Shown: one piece after another, positions 7,739 through 16,700 of the stretch
Numbering within the stretch: position 1 is the stretch's first letter
Layout of the letters: the number at the start of each line of letters is the position of its first letter
NCBI GenBank assembly: GCA_015064415.1
Contig: SVSG01000009.1
Coordinates: 1-63,899 of the forward strand
DNA: 63,899 nucleotides
Reading direction: 5' to 3'
Source of the DNA: Oscillospiraceae bacterium
Lineage (GTDB): Bacteria; Bacillota; Clostridia; Oscillospirales; CAG-272
Translations under genes and position numbers: made by a program
Notes under the pieces: model-generated
Seen by the model: the letters and a program-made list of their open reading frames with translations, nothing else
The model's database searches: none
Told to the model about the DNA's origin: nothing

Positions 7739-8200
7739 TCAGAAGGGCAGATCGTCCTCTGCCTTCATCTCCTCAAAGTTGGGAGCACCGCCTGCGGGGG
7801 TGGAGAAGGACGGAGTGGTGTAAGCATCGGGTGTGTAGGGCGCTGCACCGGTTTCGTTGCGGCTGTCGACGAACATGGCCTCGTCCACGACGACCTCGGT
7901 GGCGTAGCGGCGGTTACCTTGCTGATCCTGCCAGCTTCTGGTCTGCAGGGAGCCGGTCACACACAGAGCCGAGCCCTTTTTGAAATACTTGGAAATAAAT
8001 TCCGCGGTTTGGCGCCAAGCCACCAGGGTGATGAAATCAGCCTGCTGTGCCTGTTGCTGATCGGCGGAACGCGATTGGAATCTGCGGTTTACGGCAAGCG
8101 TAAAGGTGACAACTGCAATGCCGCTTTGGGTCTGCTTCAGCTCAGGATCCGCGGTCAGACGGCCGCAAAGGATCACTTTGTTCAGATTCAAACTAGACAT
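7739..8200 (-). CDS. ssb: Single-stranded DNA-binding protein
   Basis: The 153-residue protein has an N-terminal OB fold (residues 1-105, beginning MSSLNLNKVILCGRLTADPE), a short disordered Gly/Pro/Thr linker and the acidic C-terminal tip DDLPF that recruits replication and repair partners. Its place between rpsF and rpsR is the standard bacterial arrangement. The spacer to rpsF is 32 nt with a GGAGG site. Confidence 0.95.
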   Translation of the reverse strand: MSSLNLNKVILCGRLTADPELKQTQSGIAVVTFTLAVNRRFQSRSADQQQAQQADFITLVAWRQTAEFISKYFKKGSALCVTGSLQTRSWQDQQGNRRYATEVVVDEAMFVDSRNETGAAPYTPDAYTTPSFSTPAGGAPNFEEMKAEDDLPF

Positions 8201-8232
8201 ACCAAACGCCTCCTTTTTCAGGTTCCGTGTGA

Positions 8233-8664
8233 TTACGCTTCGGTAGCGGGAGCCTCGGCGGTCTCCTCGGCAGCTTCCTCGGCAACGGGTGCCTCGACAA
8301 CTTCCTCGGCAACGGCCTCCTCAGCGGCGGCCTCCTCAACAGGGGCCTCAACAGCCTTGGCAACTGCCTCGTACTCCAGACGCAGAACGAGAGAACGCAT
8401 CACGTTCTCGTCGATGTTGAAGCGACGCTCCAGCTCAGCGGGGTACTCGGGCTCGGACTTGAAGGTCACGACAGTGTAGTAGCCCTCAGGCTTGTCGTTG
8501 ATGGGGTATGCCAGACGGCGCTTGCCCCACTCGGCAACCTCCACGATCTCGGCATGTCTTGCAATTCTGTCGGTGAACTTCTTCACCACAGCCTTGGCTG
8601 CCTCTTCGCCTGCTTCAACGTCAACGATGAACAGGGCTTCGTAAGAGTTGATGACTTTTTCCAT
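8233..8664 (-). CDS. rpsF: 30S ribosomal protein S6
   Basis: The ferredoxin-like S6 domain occupies residues 1-97 (NSYEALFIVD start, GKRRLAYPI and YEAV motifs). The remaining 46 residues are an unusually long tail made almost only of Ala, Glu, Val and Pro in imperfect repeats. Acidic Ala/Glu tails occur in many S6 proteins and usually vary among strains. Transcribed from the promoter at 8776-8804 through a folded leader. Confidence 0.95.
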   Translation of the reverse strand: MEKVINSYEALFIVDVEAGEEAAKAVVKKFTDRIARHAEIVEVAEWGKRRLAYPINDKPEGYYTVVTFKSEPEYPAELERRFNIDENVMRSLVLRLEYEAVAKAVEAPVEEAAAEEAVAEEVVEAPVAEEAAEETAEAPATEA

Positions 8665-8775
8665 AATTTAACACCTCCCTATGGACATAAGACCGCACAC
8701 ATGCAAAAAATTTGTGCGCGGTAAGGAGACGAGAGCAACTCGGTTTGCATAGGGTCGCGCTCGTATCACCCAAAT
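8665..8775 (-). promoter_or_regulatory. rpsF leader, candidate S6:S18 autoregulatory RNA
   Basis: The leader starts with CCCTATG (plus-strand 8748-8754), which is complementary to CATAGGG (8677-8683) directly before the ribosome site, so a long-range stem encloses the leader. Inside is a near-perfect hairpin (ACCGCACACA at 8692-8701 with TGTGCGCGGT at 8713-8722), and an ACCGAG element is exposed near the 5' end. S6:S18 complexes are known to bind CCG-containing leaders of rpsF in many phyla. The match here is by architecture, not by a model search. Confidence 0.5.
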
Positions 8776-8804
8776 ATTTTAACACAACAAAAAATAAAAG
8801 TCAA
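8776..8804 (-). promoter_or_regulatory. rpsF operon promoter
   Basis: On the minus strand TTGACT (8799-8804), 17 nt, TAAAAT (8776-8781). Confidence 0.8.
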
Positions 8805-8915
8805 GTCTTTTTTCGTTTTTTGCTGTTTTTTGTGTGTTTTTTCTGCTTTTTTGCCCGCGTGGACCGCACTTTTGGGGCATATATATAAAAATAGCAAAAA
8901 AAAAGAAAAAAGTGC

Positions 8916-8944
8916 TTGACAAAGGCGCAAAGTTATGGTATACT
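8916..8944 (+). promoter_or_regulatory. ylxM-ffh operon promoter
   Basis: TTGACA (8916-8921), 17 nt, TATACT (8939-8944) with an extended TGG before the -10 box. Confidence 0.85.
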
Positions 8945-8984
8945 CTGTAAAGGATTTTGCTTTACAGCGAGGACGGTGAGGAAA

Positions 8985-9326
8985 ATGTTTGAAAAAAATC
9001 TTGCAATTTCCGACCTGCTTGACGAGTACGCACCCGTGCTTTCCGCACGTCACCGCCTGCTTCTTGACTACTATTATAATCAAGATCTTTCCCTTTCGGA
9101 GATCGCCTGCGAGATCGGCATTTCCCGTCAGGGGGTGCGCGACGGCATCAAAAAGGCAGAGGAAGAGCTGCTTTTCATGGAGCAATGTCTGCATTTACAC
9201 CAAAAGGCAAGCGACATGCGCGACGCGGCACAAAAGCTGCTTTCGGGTGCAGATGAAAAAACCGCATACGCCGTGCAGGCAATGCTGCGCGCGGCAGGAA
9301 TAGAACCGGAAGAGGAGGGCGTATAA
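8985..9326 (+). CDS. ylxM: YlxM/p13-like signal recognition particle accessory protein
   Basis: A 113-residue helix-turn-helix protein of the YlxM family (UPF0122), which binds SRP RNA or Ffh and modulates the SRP pathway. Features are LLDYYYNQDLSLSEIA and GISRQGVRDGIKKAEE, a sigma-70 region 4-like HTH. The ATG at 8985 follows GGTGAGG. Upstream in-frame codons lie in the promoter region. The ffh ATG follows immediately after the TAA, the usual ylxM-ffh pairing. Confidence 0.9.
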   Translation: MFEKNLAISDLLDEYAPVLSARHRLLLDYYYNQDLSLSEIACEIGISRQGVRDGIKKAEEELLFMEQCLHLHQKASDMRDAAQKLLSGADEKTAYAVQAMLRAAGIEPEEEGV

Positions 9327-10670
9327 ATGGGAATGTTTGAAAGCTTGAGCGAAAAACTGAATAACGCCTTCAAGTTCTTCCGCAATAAGGGCAAGCTTAC
9401 CGAGGCGGACGTCAAGGCCGGTATGCGCGAGATCAAGCTGGCGCTGCTGGAGGCGGACGTCAATTTCAAGGTCGTGCGCGACTTTGTGAAAATGGTCTCC
9501 GAGCGCGCCGTGGGCTCTGAGGTGCTGGAATCCCTCGTGCCCGCCCAACAGATCGTCAAGATCGTCAACGAGGAGCTGATCAAGCTGATGGGCACCTCGC
9601 AGGCGAAGCTGACCATCGCCCCCAAGCCCCCCACGGTCATCATGATGGTGGGTCTGCAGGGCGCAGGTAAGACCACGCACGCGGGCAAGCTCGCGGGCAT
9701 GTATAAAAAACAAGGTAAGAACCCGTTGCTTGTGGCCTGTGACGTCTACCGTCCCGCCGCCATCAAGCAGCTGCAGATCGTGGGCGAAAAGCTGGAGATC
9801 CCCGTGTTCACGCTGGGAGATCGCGAAAAGCCCGTCAAGATCGCAAAAGAGGGCCTCAAATACGCCATCCAAAAGGGTCACGATATGGTGTTTATCGACA
9901 CTGCGGGCCGCTTGCACATCGACGAGGAGCTGATGGGCGAGTTGCAGGACATCAAACAGGCCGTGGAGCCGACCGAGATCCTGCTTACCGTGGACGCGAT
10001 GATCGGTCAGGACGCCGTGACCGTGGCGGATCACTTCAACAGTCAATTGGACGTGACGGGTGTGATCCTCACAAAGCTGGACGGCGATACGCGTGGCGGT
10101 GCGGCGCTTTCCGTGCGTCACGTCACGGGCAAGCCCATCAAGTTCGTGGGCGTGGGCGAAAAGCTGGACGCCATCGAGCCCTTCTACCCCGACCGTATGG
10201 CAAGTCGTATCCTCGGCATGGGCGACGTGCTTTCTCTCATCGAAAAGGCCGAGCAGGCCTTCGACCAGAAGCAGGCCGCCGAGCTGGAGAAAAAGATCCG
10301 CGAATCCACCTTTACCTTAGAGGATTATCTGCAGCAGTTCCAGCAGCTCAAGAAAATGGGCAATCTGGAAAGCTTGATGGGCATGATCCCCGGCGTGAAG
10401 CCCGGTGCCCTGAAGGATGCCAAGATCGACGAAAAGCAGATCGGCAGGACTGAGGCGATCATCCGCTCGATGACCCCGAAGGAAAGGGAAAAGCCCGAGA
10501 TCATCGGCGCGTCGCGCAAGCAGCGCATTGCGAAGGGCAGCGGCACCACCGTCGAGGATGTCAACCGCCTGCTCAAGCAGTTTGATCAGGTCCGCAAGAT
10601 GATGAAGCAGATGACAAGCGGCAAAATGATGAAGCGCTTTGGCAAGGGCAAAATGAACATGCCCTTTTAA
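9327..10670 (+). CDS. ffh: Signal recognition particle GTPase Ffh
   Basis: The 447-residue SRP54 homologue delivers nascent membrane proteins to FtsY. It has the N domain (residues 1-90), a G domain with P-loop GLQGAGKTT starting at G109, DTAGRLH and TKLDGDTRGG, and a C-terminal methionine-rich M domain ending MMKRFGKGKMNMPF. Length is normal. Translation is coupled to ylxM with no gap. The partner FtsY is encoded at 59.5 kb. Confidence 0.97.
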   Translation: MGMFESLSEKLNNAFKFFRNKGKLTEADVKAGMREIKLALLEADVNFKVVRDFVKMVSERAVGSEVLESLVPAQQIVKIVNEELIKLMGTSQAKLTIAPKPPTVIMMVGLQGAGKTTHAGKLAGMYKKQGKNPLLVACDVYRPAAIKQLQIVGEKLEIPVFTLGDREKPVKIAKEGLKYAIQKGHDMVFIDTAGRLHIDEELMGELQDIKQAVEPTEILLTVDAMIGQDAVTVADHFNSQLDVTGVILTKLDGDTRGGAALSVRHVTGKPIKFVGVGEKLDAIEPFYPDRMASRILGMGDVLSLIEKAEQAFDQKQAAELEKKIRESTFTLEDYLQQFQQLKKMGNLESLMGMIPGVKPGALKDAKIDEKQIGRTEAIIRSMTPKEREKPEIIGASRKQRIAKGSGTTVEDVNRLLKQFDQVRKMMKQMTSGKMMKRFGKGKMNMPF

Positions 10671-10743
10671 CCACCGTTAAAAAGCCCGTAAAAAACGGAT
10701 TTTTATAAAAAATTTATCATAAAAAACAAAGGAGAACACACCC

Positions 10744-10980
10744 ATGGTTAAGATCAGACTTACCCGTACCGGCAAGACCCACTCCGCCTGCTACCGCATC
10801 GTCGTAGCAGACCAGCGCTCCCCCCGCGACGGCCGCTTCATCGAGGAGATCGGCTTCTACAACCCGGGCTCCAAGGAGCTGAAGGTGCAGGATGAGGCCG
10901 CTAAGAAGTGGCTCGGCAACGGCGCACAGCCCACTCCCACGGTAAAGGCACTGCTCAAGAAGGCCGGCGTCATCGGTTGA
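10744..10980 (+). CDS. rpsP: 30S ribosomal protein S16
   Basis: The 78-residue product begins [20 protein letters not shown] and contains the S16 signature [14 protein letters not shown]. An AAAGGAG site precedes the ATG. It lies 73 nt downstream of ffh and 16 nt upstream of khpA, as in many Firmicutes. Confidence 0.96.
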   Translation: MVKIRLTRTGKTHSACYRIVVADQRSPRDGRFIEEIGFYNPGSKELKVQDEAAKKWLGNGAQPTPTVKALLKKAGVIG

Positions 10981-10996
10981 TGCACCGGAGGCCCTT

Positions 10997-11239
10997 ATGA
11001 TGCAGAGCTTGAAGGAGATCCTTGTGGATATCGCCGCGGCCATCGTGGATCACCCCGATGACGTGACGGTAACCGAAGAGGAAAAGGGAGATGAGATCGT
11101 TCTCACTCTCAGCGTACATCCCGACGATATGGGCATGGTCATCGGCCGTCACGGTCGCATTGCCAAGGCCATCCGCTCGGTGATGAAATCTGCCGCCACT
11201 ACGGCAGGCAAAAAGGTGATCGTGGACATCAAGGACTGA
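10997..11239 (+). CDS. khpA: KhpA-like KH-domain RNA-binding protein
   Basis: This 80-residue protein is a single KH domain with the loop GRHGRIAKAIR (GxxG) after the conserved MGMVIG strand. KhpA partners with KhpB/Jag and binds many transcripts affecting cell elongation. It usually sits between rpsP and rimM. Here a terminator follows 13 nt after the stop, so rimM-trmD-rplS are not in this operon. An ATG follows the first at the second codon. Confidence 0.92.
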   Translation: MMQSLKEILVDIAAAIVDHPDDVTVTEEEKGDEIVLTLSVHPDDMGMVIGRHGRIAKAIRSVMKSAATTAGKKVIVDIKD

Positions 11240-11252
11240 TGATCCGCGCACG

Positions 11253-11291
11253 AAAAAACGGCACCCGCCAATCTGGCGGGTGCCGTTTTTT
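11253..11291. terminator. Bidirectional terminator between khpA and the glycosidase-like gene
   Basis: A perfect 17-bp stem (11253-11269 with 11275-11291) starts with six A and ends with six T, so it ends transcription from both converging genes. Confidence 0.9.
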
Positions 11292-11314
11292 CATACCGTT
11301 TGGGCACTAAATGC

Positions 11315-13612
11315 TTAAAACTCGCTCATCAGCGCGGCGTGCTCGCTGCGCAGATTGTCGATGGAGCGCACGTCGGTGATCTCCTTGCCCTCGGTGTCTG
11401 CGGGCAGGGCGTAGAAGAAGGTGGAGGTACAGCTGTCCAGCGTCAGACGCAAGGTGGTGTAGATCTCACCCTGATAGCGCAGGAAGCCGCAGGTGCGCCC
11501 GCGCATCTTGCCCGTGTGGGGGTTCCACTCCTCCACGGCAAAGGCGCCGCGCAAAAGCACGTGGTGGTTGTAGTCGCTGTTCGTGGTGTTCGAGAAGTAA
11601 TAAATATCCGCCTCGCCGTGCTTTTTGTGGATGTGGTTGAGCATGCCGCCGCCGGGCATGGTGCGGTGCAGACCGATGTTGCGGAATTCGGGATAGATCG
11701 AATTCAGGGCACCCGTACACTCGAAACGCGGCATACCGGGCAGGTAGGTGTCGAAGGGAACGCCGAAGGCGTTGAGCGCCTCGTTCACCGTGGAGCTGTG
11801 CGTCATCTTGGTGGCGTCCGTGGCGGTGGCATTGAAATAAAGGAAGATCGCCTCGCCCCCTGCCGCACTCTTGTTGTGACAATAGTCGCGCATGATGCGC
11901 GGGTCGCAGGCCTCCTTGCCGAAGATCTCTTCCACAAGGCGCTGTACCTCGCGGTCGTTTTCGCCGCTTTGATCAAATTCGAAGGCCTTGGTGGGCAAGA
12001 GTCCCGTGGCAAGCAGCTTGCCGCCCTCGTCAAAGAATTTCTTGAGCGTGCGCAGGTTTTCCAAGCTGATGATGGAGGTGGCGGGCAGCACGACCACGCG
12101 AAAGCTTTCGTGATTTTGCTTGTTGTCCAGATAAAGCACGCCGCCCTCGGTGTGGCAACGGGTGTTCAGCACCTCGGGGTGAAGTAACGTCAGATCGTGG
12201 CCAGAATAGATCGAGATCGAGTTGATCAGCGTCATGTAATCGGCGGTGGAGTGCGTTTCGGGATATTCGTACCCGTCCACGGGGGAATAGTACAGCGTGG
12301 TGCCCGCGTGCAGGTGATAGATGGGGTACAGCATGGCAATATCCGCCACGTGGCGGCCGCCGCGCAGCATGGTCTGCACGCGTGCGGTGAAAACGCCGAA
12401 TTCGTTGTTTTGCGCCACCTCACCCGAAAGGTGCATGGCAGTGCAGTTGACGCCGCGCGCATAGGCGTTCATGGCATCCTTGTAAAGGTGAGCGCGGTCA
12501 TAGGGGGGATAGTTGCGGAACAGCTCGCCGTTCACGCGGTCGATGTCGAAATTATACGCCGCGCCCGCCGCGATCTTGATCGAGTTGGTGCCGTACATAT
12601 AGGCCTTGTCGAAAAGGGCGCAGGGGGCGTAAATATTGTTCAGCATCGTGTCCCCGATCGAAAAGGAGGGGGCAGTGAGCTTGGGCTCGGAGAGGTTGCC
12701 GAACAGCGCAAGCCCCTGTTGCGTTGCAAAATCGTGCAGGGCGCGCAGGATGCCGTTTTGCAAAAGTGAGGCACGTACGCTCATAAAGCAGGCCTTCAGA
12801 TGCGCGGTATCCTTGCCCACGTAGTCGAAAAGCGCGGGGTAATAGGGCGCGGGATCGAAGCCGAAGCGCTTTTCAAATTCCGCGTTGAAGCTCTCGTCCC
12901 AGATGCGGCGGTTGGTGCCGTGAAAGCCCACGCCGGAGTAGGAGAGCATCGAGAGCGTATTGCCGATATAGGGCGCAACGGTATCGGAAAACAGGGAAAA
13001 TACCGCCGAAATATAGGCAAACGACGCGTCGTAGGAAAGGTAGTTGGCACCGTCGCGCGCGGTGTCCTCCACCAGCAGATACTGGCGCGCCACAAAGTTG
13101 GCACCGGGGGCGGGCCATTGCAATTTTCCGTCGCTGACGAAGGGGCGCAAATCGACGCATTCGGCGTATTCCTCGCAATACGCCACGGCCGAGAGGAGCG
13201 TACCGCGCGCGATCGGTCTGTTGACGTCCTCGCCGCGTGCGCAGACGTATTCCTTGCACTCCAGCAGCTTGGCGCGCAGGGAGTGATCCCCCATCTCGCC
13301 CAGGGTGCGGATCACGAGGTGCTCGAAGGCGGGATCCAGATAAAAGCCGACGAAAAGCTCCTCTTTTTTGGCAAGCGCCAACAGGTACGCGTACATCTCC
13401 TTGACGGCACCGAGCTTGCTCTCGTCAAGCTCGGTGCCCTCGGGGAGCTGTGCGATCAGCGTGCCGAAGCCCGCCGCAAGGCATTGCCTGACGGCGGCGG
13501 TAATCGCTTCTTCAAAGGGTGTGCCGTCGGGGGCGGGCAGGTCAAAATAATAGATCGGGCGGCGCTCTTTTATCGGTGTGAGAAAGCGCGCGCGGCGCAA
13601 TGCTTGATCCAT
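11315..13612 (-). CDS. Putative glycoside hydrolase, GH106 (alpha-L-rhamnosidase)-like
   Basis: A 765-residue protein without signal peptide or membrane segments. It looks like a large glycosidase: a beta/alpha-rich N-terminal half with IWDESFNAEFEKRFGFDP (about residue 240), followed by APYYPAL, reminiscent of the GH106 pattern around its catalytic region, then a glutamine-amidotransferase-like middle (VLPATSIISLENLRTLKKFFDEGGKLLATG) and a beta-sandwich C-terminus (FSNTTNSDYNHHVLL, LTLDSCTSTFFYALP). The absence of a secretion signal suggests a cytoplasmic oligosaccharide substrate. The family call is from pattern memory, so I rate it moderate. AAGGAGG precedes the ATG at 13612. Confidence 0.55.
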   Translation of the reverse strand: MDQALRRARFLTPIKERRPIYYFDLPAPDGTPFEEAITAAVRQCLAAGFGTLIAQLPEGTELDESKLGAVKEMYAYLLALAKKEELFVGFYLDPAFEHLVIRTLGEMGDHSLRAKLLECKEYVCARGEDVNRPIARGTLLSAVAYCEEYAECVDLRPFVSDGKLQWPAPGANFVARQYLLVEDTARDGANYLSYDASFAYISAVFSLFSDTVAPYIGNTLSMLSYSGVGFHGTNRRIWDESFNAEFEKRFGFDPAPYYPALFDYVGKDTAHLKACFMSVRASLLQNGILRALHDFATQQGLALFGNLSEPKLTAPSFSIGDTMLNNIYAPCALFDKAYMYGTNSIKIAAGAAYNFDIDRVNGELFRNYPPYDRAHLYKDAMNAYARGVNCTAMHLSGEVAQNNEFGVFTARVQTMLRGGRHVADIAMLYPIYHLHAGTTLYYSPVDGYEYPETHSTADYMTLINSISIYSGHDLTLLHPEVLNTRCHTEGGVLYLDNKQNHESFRVVVLPATSIISLENLRTLKKFFDEGGKLLATGLLPTKAFEFDQSGENDREVQRLVEEIFGKEACDPRIMRDYCHNKSAAGGEAIFLYFNATATDATKMTHSSTVNEALNAFGVPFDTYLPGMPRFECTGALNSIYPEFRNIGLHRTMPGGGMLNHIHKKHGEADIYYFSNTTNSDYNHHVLLRGAFAVEEWNPHTGKMRGRTCGFLRYQGEIYTTLRLTLDSCTSTFFYALPADTEGKEITDVRSIDNLRSEHAALMSEF

Positions 13613-13642
13613 TTCGTGCCTCCTTGTGAATAAACTATTTAT

Positions 13643-13651
13643 AGTATAACA
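13643..13651 (-). promoter_or_regulatory. Extended -10 upstream of the glycosidase-like gene
   Basis: On the minus strand TGT-TATACT occupies 13643-13651, about 30 nt before the start codon. No good -35 box is seen. Confidence 0.45.
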
Positions 13652-13681
13652 TACTTTGGCGCAAATTTCCAGTAGGCAAGC

Positions 13682-13713
13682 AAAAAAAGACCGCCGCGCA
13701 TTGCGCGGCGGTC
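13682..13713 (-). terminator. Terminator of LRR lipoprotein gene, cassette 1
   Basis: GACCGCCGCGC (13689-13699) pairs with GCGCGGCGGTC (13703-13713), followed on the minus strand by seven T. The same stem with a different loop occurs at 22646-22681 after the paralogous gene. Confidence 0.9.
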
Positions 13714-13723
13714 GGGGTAGCGG

Positions 13724-16700
13724 TCACTCGCGTACCCAGAAGTAGCTCTTGTTTTTGTTTTCGGATTTCAATGTGGTAGCGTTGGTTGCGGCATTCGTTG
13801 TGGTGACTGCGGTTCCCGTACCGAGATTTTTGAACTCTGTTTTTCCGATCTGGTTTGCAAAGCTGGTAAGCTGATACCTCTTCCAGCCGCTGGTGTTTTC
13901 AAAGGTGACGGAGGTGACGCCGCTGCCTTCAAACGCTCTGAAGCCGATGCTTTTTACGCTGGCGGGGATCGTGATCGAGGTCAGCGACTTGCAGCCGTAG
14001 AAGGCGTAGGTGGGAAGGATCGTCAGCTTAGAGCCGGCCTCGAAGGTGACCTTTTTCAGGGCCGTGCAGTTGCCGAATATACCGCGGGATTCTGCGTTGT
14101 TGGCAATACGGCTTCCGATGGTCACGACGCCGGCGGGGATGGTGATCTCCTGAAGCGAGCTGCAACCGTGGAAGATCTCTTCATCAAGGGTCACAAGGGT
14201 GGAGGGCAGGATGATCGCCTTCAATTGCGGGCAGGTCATAAATGCTTGAGAGCCGATCCTGGTAAGAGAAGTGACCTGCAGATTAATGGACTTCAAGGAG
14301 GTGGAGCAGAAGGCGTTGGCCTTGATCTCTTTCAGCAAAGAGCCGGCCTCAAACGTCACGGTCTCCAAGGCAGCGGCCTGATAAAATGCCTGACCGTTGA
14401 TCGTGGTCACCGATGCCGCGATGGTCACGTGCTTCAGGTGCTGATGCGCCTTGAAGGCCTGGGTGGGAATGGTGGTACCGCCATTGATGTTGACCGTGAC
14501 CAGATTGGAGAAAAATTGACCGATCGACGGATTCATCATGTTGGCAGGGCCCGTGAGAGAGGTGATGTTGACACATCCCTGCAACGCATTCGTACGCGTG
14601 ACAAGGATCGTGGCGGGGAACGCCAGCGCTTCCAGCGTGGTGCAACCGTTCAAGAAGTTGGAGGGGATCTCCACGGGAGAGCCGATGATCGTGAGAGACT
14701 TCAAATGGGTGGCGGGCACGTGCGCGGCACCCTCAAAGGTGGCGCTCAGCGTTTCGATGCGACAGCCGCTGAACGCGTTTTCCCCAATATCCGTGAGGGC
14801 CTCGGGGATGGACAGCGCCGTTACGGTCTGATTGCCCGCCAGTGCGTAAGGATAGATGACGGTGATGCCTTTGCCGGAAAGATTCAGCGTGGCAGAACTG
14901 CCCGTGTAAGCGATCAGATAGACGGTGGAGCCCACCTTGTAGGTGACAAGCCCCGCAGAGGTGGTGAGCGTATTCTGGAATGCGGTGTTGGTGGCGGTGC
15001 GGATCTCCTGCCCCTTGTTTGCGGGAAGCCCCGTGAGGGTGATCTTGGGGAGATTGGTGATCTGCACCAGCTTGTAGCATCCGTCAAAGGCGCCGTCTGC
15101 AACCTTTTTGATCGCGGCGGGGATGGTGATCGCATATTGGGCGGGATCTACGCGCAAAAGCCAAGTGTCAAGCATGGAAACGCCGTTTACCGTTGTGAGG
15201 ATACTGCATCCGTCAAACGCGCCCCTCTCGATCTTTGTCAGCGTGGAGGGCAGGGTAATGCCGGTAAAGGCGGTGGCGTTTCGGAAGGCGCCCGCAGCAA
15301 TGGCGGTAACGGTGTAATCACCGTACTTTTGAGGAATGACAAGCACCTTGGGGGCCGTGTCACGGTAGCCCGTAATGGTAATGGTCTTTTCCGTTTCGTT
15401 GGTGATGAAGTGCAAATGCGTCAGCGACGTGGTCGCGGGAAGCGTTTCGGAAGCAAGCGTGACGTTGCATACCGTGCAGTTCTGCCTTTTCACGCCGCCG
15501 GCAAGCTCGGTCGGCTCCAGTGCGGTCTCCCATGCGCCGGGCGTGTGTGCAACAGTGGCAACGTCGCGGGTCTCTGTGCTTTGACAGTTCGCGCAGACGC
15601 GCTCGTCGGTGCCAAGGGCGATACAGCTGGGTGCGGTTTTTTCGCTCCAAGCACCAAAGGCGTGCTGTGTTTTGGCGATCGTTTCGGTGAGCACGGTGTT
15701 GAGGCAAACCGTGCAATCCTTGTGGCGGGCACCCTTTTGCGCGCAGGTGGCCGCACTGTCAAGGATCCAGTCCGTGAGGGTGTGGGCGGCAAGTGCGCTG
15801 TACTTGGTGTCTGTGGCACCGCAATCCGCGCAGGTGCGCTGCTGTACGCCCTTTTGCGTGCAGGTGGAGGTGGAAAGAGTATTCCACGTACCGTAGGGGT
15901 GCGCGGTGGTGGGGATGACCTCGATCTTGGCGATCTTGCCGCACTCCTCACGCGTGCAGTAATAGTGGCGCAGGCCCTCGTTGCTGCAGGTGGGCTCGGT
16001 AACGGTGACGGGGGTGCCCGTCAGATGCTCCAGAAGGGGAAGCGGCTCGGTATGCGCGGTGCCGCAGTTGAGGCAAGAGCGGCTTTGCATTCCCTTGGTG
16101 GTGCAGGTGGATTGCTCGATGACCGTAAAGGTGCCGTACTCGTGCGACAGCTTGGGATCGGCGGCAATTTCCAGTACGGTGTGGCACGCGGTGCATTCCG
16201 TGTGCTTGGTGCCCTCCAGCGTGCAGCTTGCCGCAACGTCCACGATCCACGCAGAGGGTGTGTGCGAACGCGTGGCAAGGAGCTCGGTTTTGACCTCGTC
16301 ACAGTACTTGCAATGCTGCTCGCGCAGGCCGGTTTTTTCGCAGGTGGGCTCTTTGGTGGTCTCCCACGCGTCGAAGGAATGGCCGAGGGCATTGACCGTG
16401 GTGATCTCCACAATGGCGTCACACGCGGTGCAGAGCTGATGCACAAGGCCGCCTGCAGTGCAGGAAGCCGTCCGGATCACGTGGGAGGTGGTGGCCTGAT
16501 GCCCCGTGGCGGGCTTGACGTCCTTTTCCACGTTTTCGCACAGCGCGCAGGTGCGCGTGCTGATGCCCTGTGTGGTGCAGGTGGGCAGCGAAAGGGTGTT
16601 CCATGCGCCGTATTGATGGGAAAGGGCGGGGATCACCTCTGCCTTGACGGTCTGCTCACACACCGTACAGCAAAGGTGACGCGCGCCCGGCTTTTCGCAG

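Noticed and set aside
8671-8984. SRP (4.5S/6S) RNA gene near ffh or ylxM
   Set aside because: No GGAA-tetraloop helix-8 motif was recognisable in the intergenic regions examined. The short rpsF-ylxM gap is filled by the leader and promoters.
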